This document shows, piece by piece, positions 5,601 through 9,263 of a DNA stretch of 9,263 nt. Within the stretch, counting starts at the first letter, position 1, and each line of letters opens with the position of its first letter. The DNA comes from DASPKW01 sp038244055. Its GTDB lineage: Bacteria > Planctomycetota > Phycisphaerae > Tepidisphaerales > Tepidisphaeraceae. A model generated the notes under the pieces. It was not told the DNA's origin, searched no databases, and was given only the letters and a program-made list of their open reading frames with translations. The translations under genes and the position numbers were made by a program. The stretch is from positions 1-9,263 of the forward strand of contig JBBRTW010000278.1 in NCBI GenBank assembly GCA_038244055.1. The letters run 5' to 3'.

Positions 5601-8074
5601 CGGTCGATGCGCAGGAGTTGCATATCGCCTTCCTCGGCGGCGCGCACGGCACGGTCAACCAATCGGGCGGAACGATCACGTTGAGCGGTGGAACTTCAGG
5701 CTCCAGCACCGCGCCGCTGACGATCGGCTTCTCATCTCTGGCCACGACCCAGGGCACTTACAATCTCTCGGGCGGTGTCCTGGCGGATAATGGCGCGTTC
5801 ATCGGCTACGCCGGCACCGGCGCGTTCAGCCAATCGGGCGGCACGCATACCATCGGCGGCACGCTCGGCCTGCGCCTGGGCGTTTTCAGCGGGGGCACCG
5901 GTTCGTACTCGCTCAGCAACACAGCGAACCTGAGCGTCGCCGGCCAGGAGCAGATCGGTTACTCGGGCAATGGCGTGTTCAACCAGACCGGCGGCACGCA
6001 TACGCTCGTGGGGACGATGGTCCTGGGCGTGAATTCCGCCGGCAGCGGCAACTACAGCCTTTCGGGCGGCCTGCTCACGGCCGATGCGATCGACCTGCGC
6101 CGCGGAAAATTCACGCAGAGCGGCGGCACGCTTAACGCCACGGTCTTCTCGCAAAATGGCGGCGAAGTGGCCGGCGCGCTGCAGAACCAGGGGACCTTCA
6201 ATTACAACGCGGGGCTGTTCAGCGGCCGGCTGATCAACTCCGGCACGGTGGCCCTGGCGGTCAATTTCACCGCGGGTAACGGCCTGGATAACCGGGCGAA
6301 TTTCGCGGTGGCGACGGGGCGAACCGTCGCGCTCAACGGCGCGGGATTGACCAATGCCGGCGGTGCCGTGCTGACGCTCGGCGGCGGCACGCTGACGGCC
6401 GCGTCCACGTTGAACGATGGCACATTCACGCAGGCATTGGGCGATTCGAATCTCGGCGCTATCAGCGGCACAGGAGCCTATTCGGTCGGCGGCGGAACGT
6501 TCGCGGCCACCTCGGCGGTGATCAATGGCGGATTCACAGTGACCGCTGGCTCCGCCAATCTCGGCGCGCTCAGCGGCACTGGGACCGTAACCGTCAGCGG
6601 CGGCACCCTGACCGCGACGACCACGGGTAACATCGGCACGTTCACGCAGACCTTGGGCGATGCGAATCTCGGCGCAATCAGCGGCACGGGAGCGTATTCG
6701 GTCGGCGGAGGAACGTTCGCGGCCACCTCGGCGGTGATCAATGGGGGATTCACAGTGACCGCGGGCACCGCCAATCTTGGCGCGCTCAGCGGCATTGGAA
6801 ATGTCACGGTCAATGGCGGTACGCTCACGGCCACTTCCGCCATCGTCGCTGGCGCTTTCGCACAGACCAATGGGCAGGCCAATCTGGGAGCGGTGAGTGG
6901 AGCTGGCACATTCACCGTCGGCGGCGGAACTTTCACCGCCACATCCATCGCCCACAGCGGCACCTTCACGCAGACCCTGGGGACCGCGAACCTGGGCGCG
7001 GTCAGCGGCACGGGGAGCTATTCGGTGGGCGGCGGCGCGCTGATCGCGACTTCGGCGGTCATCAATGGCGGGCTTACGGTCACCGCCGGCAGCGCCAGTC
7101 CGGGCGTGCTCAGCGGCACCGGAAATATCGCGGTCAACGGCGGCACGCTTACGACCACCTCCGCGGCGATCAATGGCACGTTTACGCAGACGGCCGGCCA
7201 GGCGAATCTGGGCGCGCTCACCGGCACCGGCAGCGTCACCATCGGTGGCGGCACGCTCGCGGCCACCTCCGCCGCGATCAATGGCGCTTACACGCAATCG
7301 GCCGGCCAGGCGACGCTTGGAAACGTCACCGGCACGGGGACGATTTCCCTCTCAGGAGGCACCCTCGCCATCGGCGCGATCCATCAGACGTCGCTGGATG
7401 CGCAGGGCATTGCGGTGGTGACCATGGCGGCCGGTTCGATCACCAGCCGGGTCAACGCGCTGACGGTGGCGACCGCGCCCGGTTCCACGGCGGCGCTCGA
7501 TCTGGCCGACAACGCGATGGTGGTCGATTACACCGGCGCGAGCCCGTTGGATTCGATTCGAACGATGATCATCGCCGGATCGGCCGGGGGATGGACCGGG
7601 GCGGGCCTGCGATCTTCCGTCGCGGCGGGCAATTCATCGGTCAAGGTCGGGTTTGCCGAGGCGTCGCAGGTTCTGGGTATCACCGGCCCGGCCACGGCGG
7701 ACTGGCACGGCGAAACCGTCGATGCCACCAGCATCCTCATCAAGCCGACCCGCGCGGGCGACGCCGATTTCGATGGAATTGTCGGCCTGAATGATCTTCT
7801 GAGGCTGGCCAACAACTACGGGAACTCGGGCGTCACCTGGACCCAGGGCGATTTCGATTACGATGGCCTGGTCGGTTTGAACGACCTGCTCATCCTGGCG
7901 AACAACTACGGCCTGGCGTACGCCGCGCCCGTGCCGGGCGCATCGCCCTCTTTTGCCGCCGACATGCAGATCGCGTTTTCATCGGTGCCCGAGCCCTCGG
8001 GATTGGCGGTCATCGTGGGGATGGCCAGCGCCGCCCTGTTCCGCCGGACGCGCCGCGCCGCACCGCGCTGCTGA
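2633..8074 (+). CDS. Giant exported beta-solenoid repeat protein with dockerin-like domain and PEP-CTERM sorting signal
   Basis: Probable surface-displayed or matrix structural protein of 1813 residues. A signal peptide (about 35-61) ends at ARA-ED. The mature N-terminus (62-130) has the W-x-x-G-x-W and NW-x-x-x-x-x-VPG pattern common in planctomycete and verrucomicrobial autotransporter-like repeat proteins. Residues 151-292 and 396-535 are two copies of one module. Residues 933-1168 contain ~50-residue modules with LSGG and QSGGT motifs. Residues 1250-1573 are nine 36-residue tandem repeats. Residues 1574-1705 are a non-repetitive cap, 1709-1760 a dockerin-like EF-hand pair, and 1785-1813 the PEP-CTERM tail. 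Composition is dominated by Gly, Thr, Ser and Ala; the only cysteine is the last residue. The frame is intact for 5.4 kb, so the gene is not decaying. The family points to exosortase-dependent sorting, but no exosortase is in the window. Its ligand and precise role are unknown. The start is supported by the purine-rich site at 2616-2625. Confidence 0.92.
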   Translation: MESQSIVAGGGGLSGAQGAGSPTARRAIGGTRSGRRSRAGRALLRAAVGAALAAMGGAARAEDVTWVSGLGGLWNEPSNWSSAPSVPGATADVTIDVAGSLVDITIPGGTYSIHSLISNERLIVNSGELSVAAASQANADFALSSNGSRLSGAGNFTINSTSTWIDESYMSGTGKTIVSATGSMDILPGSWQKYLNRSFDNFGAINFKSLSSPYGTISMTNSTFTNKVGATFTAIHDLDGFIYGEVGINSFLNQGTFLKSGTATLTINGAGAASTVFQNDGSVGVQAGTLKLLTSATHSGSFAVSAGATLWFEGSQIFTAASTVNSSGNVTFQNGGTTTFGGSFASTGVSFSGGTHTFNGGMVASTLSAISGTTLIFNGTATAGAATFASDMTIGGSGVLTLTGASTWTGPGIMSGSGKTAVAAGATLDLIASGSIGRTLARTLENSGTINWGDAGPGAAITLTGATINNLATGIFNITGDNYALTGASGLNLFNNAGSIAKSGTGSATFGGSGGSIIGLVNSGTVTVSAGLLTFAGALSNSGTISLSGGTIAASQGIANTGLIDISGGAFNLGGINTTAQLGSVHNPATIGQLNILGTLDNTGATLALTNNVGSLRMLAGSQLIGGTISTSAGAKLIQAGSATFDGVTLSGAATMRFEADGTFVNGLTLSAGASFLPEVDASAKLTFTGSQTIAGSGTIQPAGTNAAAILTLTAASGGTLTVGSNITIKTAAQDMIVGSAGASVTFLGTALADVSGRTLTIAGTSVQNSGTFEAKNGATIDITGALANLSGGTLTGGAWRASAGGVIRATGGNVTANAATIVLDGVNSHFYQGAGTTDALVNLAQNLAAGQISLLNGKTLTTAGDLVSAGALTIGVNSTLTIPGTLSGAGSVTVNGALMTTASTLDGAFTLNSGTHSTTADFIVGNTLTTATYTLSGGTLAVGGFATIGYGASGAGVFTQTAGAFTAAKQIYIASGGSNTSIFNLSGGTVDAQELHIAFLGGAHGTVNQSGGTITLSGGTSGSSTAPLTIGFSSLATTQGTYNLSGGVLADNGAFIGYAGTGAFSQSGGTHTIGGTLGLRLGVFSGGTGSYSLSNTANLSVAGQEQIGYSGNGVFNQTGGTHTLVGTMVLGVNSAGSGNYSLSGGLLTADAIDLRRGKFTQSGGTLNATVFSQNGGEVAGALQNQGTFNYNAGLFSGRLINSGTVALAVNFTAGNGLDNRANFAVATGRTVALNGAGLTNAGGAVLTLGGGTLTAASTLNDGTFTQALGDSNLGAISGTGAYSVGGGTFAATSAVINGGFTVTAGSANLGALSGTGTVTVSGGTLTATTTGNIGTFTQTLGDANLGAISGTGAYSVGGGTFAATSAVINGGFTVTAGTANLGALSGIGNVTVNGGTLTATSAIVAGAFAQTNGQANLGAVSGAGTFTVGGGTFTATSIAHSGTFTQTLGTANLGAVSGTGSYSVGGGALIATSAVINGGLTVTAGSASPGVLSGTGNIAVNGGTLTTTSAAINGTFTQTAGQANLGALTGTGSVTIGGGTLAATSAAINGAYTQSAGQATLGNVTGTGTISLSGGTLAIGAIHQTSLDAQGIAVVTMAAGSITSRVNALTVATAPGSTAALDLADNAMVVDYTGASPLDSIRTMIIAGSAGGWTGAGLRSSVAAGNSSVKVGFAEASQVLGITGPATADWHGETVDATSILIKPTRAGDADFDGIVGLNDLLRLANNYGNSGVTWTQGDFDYDGLVGLNDLLILANNYGLAYAAPVPGASPSFAADMQIAFSSVPEPSGLAVIVGMASAALFRRTRRAAPRC
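2735..2815 (+). other. Signal peptide of the giant surface protein
   Basis: Residues 35-61 comprise an Arg-rich n-region (RRSRAGR), a hydrophobic Ala/Leu/Val core and an ARA-ED type cleavage site. Thirty-four extra residues, Gly/Ser/Arg-rich, precede it. An RR pair is present, but the rest of a Tat motif is missing, so Sec export is the simpler reading. Confidence 0.7.
3083..4237 (+). repeat. Two diverged copies of a ~140-residue adhesin-type module
   Basis: Copy 1 is about 3083-3508 (residues 151-292) and copy 2 about 3818-4237 (residues 396-535). Both have, in the same order, S-T-W followed by MSG-T/S-GKT, a 'G-x-x-x-D-I/L' strand, an 'L-x-R-x-x-x-N-x-G-x-IN-F/W' segment, and a 'T-x-x-N-x-x-x-x-x-F-x-x-x-x-D' segment. 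Both then have 'F-x-N-x-G-x-x-x-KSGT' and a closing 'G-x-V-x-V-x-AG-x-L' strand. I recognise this order from large beta-helical repeat proteins of several environmental phyla. The similarity is at protein level, so the duplication is old. Confidence 0.65.
5429..6136 (+). repeat. ~50-residue LSGG / QSGGT repeat modules
   Basis: Residues 933-1168 contain alternating half-modules. One reads Y/F-x-LSGG followed some residues later by IG-Y/F (YTLSGGTLAV, FNLSGGTVDA, YNLSGGVLAD, YSLSGGLLTA). The other reads G-x-F-x-Q-S/T-x-G followed by a short strand (GVFTQTAGAF, GTVNQSGGTI, GAFSQSGGTH, GVFNQTGGTH). Spacing between full units varies slightly around 50 residues. Such runs are common in planctomycete PEP-CTERM proteins and predict a beta-solenoid. 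Confidence 0.7.
6380..7351 (+). repeat. Nine tandem repeats of exactly 108 bp (36 residues)
   Basis: The units start at 6380, 6488, 6596, 6704, 6812, 6920, 7028, 7136 and 7244, with no insertion or deletion. The consensus opens with GGT-L/F-x-ATS, continues with NG-x-FT-Q/V-T, then G-x-ANLGA-L/I-SGTG, and closes with a strand such as Y/V-S/T-V. Each unit looks like two 18-residue coils, with Gly at coil positions 3 and 14 and T/S-V at the end. Units fall into types A (1, 3, 6), B (2, 4, 7) and C (5, 8, 9), which implies duplication in blocks. A partial tenth start (SGGTLA) follows. Confidence 0.92.
7757..7912 (+). other. Dockerin-like pair of EF-hand calcium loops
   Basis: Residues 1709-1760 hold two loops, GDADFDGIVGLNDLLRLANN and GDFDYDGLVGLNDLLILANN, each followed by YG and separated by an 11-residue linker. 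Acidic ligands stand at loop positions 1, 3, 5 and 12 (D1710, D1712, D1714, D1721; D1740, D1742, D1744, D1751). This matches the duplicated calcium-binding segment of dockerin type I. In planctomycetes such pairs commonly sit just before a PEP-CTERM tail and do not imply a cellulosome. Confidence 0.88.
7985..8071 (+). other. PEP-CTERM C-terminal sorting signal
   Basis: Residues 1785-1813 begin with VPEPSG, continue with a hydrophobic helix (LAVIVGMASAALF) and end with a basic cluster (RRTRR) and a terminal Cys. This is the tripartite signal recognised by exosortase-type sorting systems. The hydrophobic part is short (about 13 residues), as is usual in this family. Confidence 0.9.
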
Positions 8075-8126
8075 TCGAAACTCATGCCGCGCCATTGCGG
8101 TACTGGTATTGGGCCACAACAAAACC

Positions 8127-8156
8127 ATCTGTGTTCATCTGTGCAAATCTGTGGCC
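8127..8156. repeat. Triple 10-bp direct repeat ATCTGTG-NNN, dispersed intergenic element
   Basis: ATCTGTG occurs at 8127, 8137 and 8147, exactly 10 bp apart, each followed by a different 3-bp spacer (ttc, caa, gcc). It starts 53 bp after the stop of the surface protein gene. I recall near-identical runs as dispersed intergenic sequences in many environmental bacterial genomes, where they give spurious ORFs reading ICVHLC or TDEHR; this window shows both readings. Function is unknown. Confidence 0.7.
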
Positions 8157-8213
8157 GACCTCCGATTTGCTCGCATCCCATTCGCACGCGCGGTAACTTA
8201 GGGATCTTCGCCA

Positions 8214-8239
8214 GGCGCGGGTCGATACGAACCCGCGCC
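8214..8239. promoter_or_regulatory. Strong 9-bp-stem hairpin upstream of the glycosyltransferase gene
   Basis: GGCGCGGGT and ACCCGCGCC form a perfect GC-rich 9-bp stem around the loop cgatacga. It lies about 140 bp after the surface protein stop and 31 bp before the ATG at 8271. No T-tract follows, so it is not a classical intrinsic terminator. It could stabilise the upstream mRNA end, act in termination without a T-tract, or be a leader structure or operator for the next gene. Confidence 0.5.
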
Positions 8240-8270
8240 GAGCAGGCCGCGCGCTCAAACCGGGATCGTC

Positions 8271-9263
8271 ATGGAAGACAAATCAGAATCGTCCGCTTCG
8301 TTTCACTCCAAGCGCGAGCAGGTGGCCGCGCATCGTTTGCCACCGGGCGCTGAGGGGGCCTCCAACGAGCCGCCGGCGATTGGCATTGAAGTGGATGCCG
8401 CGCCGATGAGCGATGCGGAAGGCGCTGCCGAGATCGTTGAACCGGCTGACATCGCCGAATCATCCGCCCAAACCCCGCCACCCGAACCGATTCCCGCAGA
8501 GCCGATGCCCGTCGATGCAGTGCCGCCCGAGCCGAGCCCCGTCGATATAGTGCCCGCCGAGCTTATGCCCGCGCTTGCGCCGACACCGCCGCCGGATTAT
8601 CCGCTGGCGTCCGAGCCCGTGCCCGCGACCGCGCCGCCGGCCGGGCTGGTGGAATCGGGTGTCGAATCGCTCTCGGCTTCGGATGCCAGCCTGGTATCGC
8701 CGGCCGTCCCGCGCGATCGCCTCCCCGGCGATTCCGCGCCGACACCCAATGCAACCATCATCCACCTGCCGCCGCCGGAATTGAAAAAACGCAAAGAGAA
8801 GGCCAGGCCCGCGGCTGTCGCATCGCCCAAATCGGCCGAGCCCGCGTGGGAGGATAAAACCTCCGCAAGCGCCTCCGGCGGGCCGGGCGGCTTCTCGGTA
8901 CTGGCGATTTTGTTCCTCGCGGCCTGGGCGGGGATGATGTTCCTGACCCTGCGGCGCGGCCTGGATCGCCAGAGCGATGACAAGACCGCCTACACCGCCA
9001 TCGCCGCGCGCAACCTCGTCACCGAGGGTTTCCAGACGCTGCATGGCGGCGTCTACATCTCGGCCGGGCGCGGCTTCGCCGATTCGCGGCAGTTCGATGC
9101 CAGCCAGCCGCCGATGACCACCTGGCTCCTGGCGGGATGGATGAAACTCGTGGGCGAATCGGATCGGGCCATCCGCGGATTCTCGCTGGCGTTCACGGTC
9201 TTCGCGCTCCTGCTGCTCTACGGTCTGGAGCGCCGCATATTCGGCTCGGGGGCGGCGCTGGCA
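8271..9263 (+). CDS. GT39/ArnT-like integral membrane glycosyltransferase with proline-rich N-terminal extension (3' partial)
   Basis: Enzymes of this superfamily transfer a sugar from a polyprenyl-phosphate donor to protein, lipid or glycan on the outer face of the membrane. The first 331 residues are present and the frame is open at the right edge. Residues 1-205 are a Pro/Ala/Glu-rich, probably disordered cytoplasmic tail with a basic patch (LKKRKEKARP, 171-180). Residues 207-227 are the first membrane helix. The loop contains DD-K-x-x-Y-x-x-IAARNLV-x-EG (236-253) and SQPPMTTWLLAGWMKLVGES (278-297). Then come a conserved Arg (RAIRGFS) and a second hydrophobic segment ending YGLERRIFG, as in PMT_2-type proteins. 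D236 or D237 is the likely catalytic acid by analogy with family members. ATG 8271 is the first start after the in-frame stop at 8199, but its ribosome site is weak; a later ATG at 8406 is an alternative. Substrate unknown. Confidence 0.82.
   Translation, partial: MEDKSESSASFHSKREQVAAHRLPPGAEGASNEPPAIGIEVDAAPMSDAEGAAEIVEPADIAESSAQTPPPEPIPAEPMPVDAVPPEPSPVDIVPAELMPALAPTPPPDYPLASEPVPATAPPAGLVESGVESLSASDASLVSPAVPRDRLPGDSAPTPNATIIHLPPPELKKRKEKARPAAVASPKSAEPAWEDKTSASASGGPGGFSVLAILFLAAWAGMMFLTLRRGLDRQSDDKTAYTAIAARNLVTEGFQTLHGGVYISAGRGFADSRQFDASQPPMTTWLLAGWMKLVGESDRAIRGFSLAFTVFALLLLYGLERRIFGSGAALA
8496..8585 (+). repeat. Three 30-bp (10-residue) proline-rich tandem repeats in the glycosyltransferase tail
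   Basis: Residues 76-105 read AEPMPVDAVP, PEPSPVDIVP and AELMPALAPT, preceded by a half unit PEPIP. The first two units are similar in DNA as well as protein; the third is degraded. The pattern suggests expansion by slippage in a disordered extension. Confidence 0.65.

Noticed and set aside
4274..5662. 462-residue minus-strand open frame inside the giant gene
   Set aside because: Long antisense frames are expected opposite high-GC repetitive coding DNA. The translation is Arg/Gly/Ala-rich with no domain, and the + strand frame is clearly the real one.
5732..7297. 521-residue minus-strand open frame opposite the tandem repeats
   Set aside because: Its apparent repeats simply mirror the 108-bp periodicity of the sense gene. 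There is no signal, domain or ribosome site.
6380..7351. Possible CRISPR-like or satellite array
   Set aside because: The periodicity is 108 bp throughout, with no unique spacers, and the whole array is one in-frame coding sequence.
7757..7912. Dockerin-like pair as evidence for a cellulosome
   Set aside because: No cohesin, scaffoldin or glycoside hydrolase is present, and such pairs before PEP-CTERM tails are common in planctomycetes without cellulosomes.
8087..8100. Small hairpin CCGC/GCGG just after the surface protein stop
   Set aside because: The 4-bp stem is too short, and no T-tract follows to call it a terminator.
7906..8187. Minus-strand frame containing ICTDEHRW
   Set aside because: This is a translation of the ATCTGTG intergenic repeat and the 3' end of the sense gene, a known type of spurious ORF.
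8167..8199. TTGCTC and TAACTT as a promoter for the glycosyltransferase
   Set aside because: The spacer is 21 bp and both elements are poor matches.
8460..9044. 194-residue minus-strand frame opposite the glycosyltransferase
   Set aside because: The + strand encodes a recognisable GT39-like membrane protein over the same bases, and the antisense product is low-complexity Arg/Gly.

Overview
The window is high-GC DNA that most resembles Planctomycetota, probably the class Phycisphaerae (Tepidisphaeraceae-like). Three traits suggest this: an ECF sigma factor fused to a membrane-anchored C-terminal extension, a giant secreted repeat protein ending in a dockerin-like EF-hand pair plus a PEP-CTERM sorting signal, and a long proline-rich tail on a GT39-type membrane glycosyltransferase. 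The assignment rests on recognised family features and not on a database search; Verrucomicrobiota share some of these traits.

Layout: all three genes are on the + strand. (1) Positions 3-2228 hold the 3' part of an ECF sigma factor gene whose start lies to the left of the window. It carries region 2, region 4, an Ala/Gly-rich hydrophobic linker with a likely membrane segment, four copies of a ~78-residue module and a Lys/Gly/Glu-rich tail. (2) Positions 2229-2632 are a 404-bp gap, AT-richer than its surroundings in its first half, with a weak terminator-like hairpin, a perfect 6-bp inverted repeat and a good ribosome binding site. (3) Positions 2633-8074 encode a single 1813-residue exported protein built almost entirely of Gly/Thr/Ser/Ala-rich beta-solenoid-type repeats. 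These include two copies of a ~140-residue N-terminal module, a set of ~50-residue modules, and nine indel-free tandem repeats of exactly 36 residues. A dockerin-like pair and a PEP-CTERM tail follow. (4) Positions 8075-8270 are a gap holding a three-fold 10-bp ATCTGTG repeat and a perfect 9-bp-stem hairpin. (5) Positions 8271-9263 hold the 5' part of a GT39/ArnT-like integral membrane glycosyltransferase with a ~205-residue Pro/Ala/Glu-rich N-terminal extension; it runs off the right edge.

How they could work together (inference): the sigma factor would sense the envelope through its extracytoplasmic repeats and control transcription. The large Ser/Thr-rich protein would be exported, sorted and anchored by an exosortase-type system. 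The GT39-like enzyme could modify envelope polymers or the surface protein itself. No exosortase or anti-sigma gene is visible in the window, and the functional links are untested.
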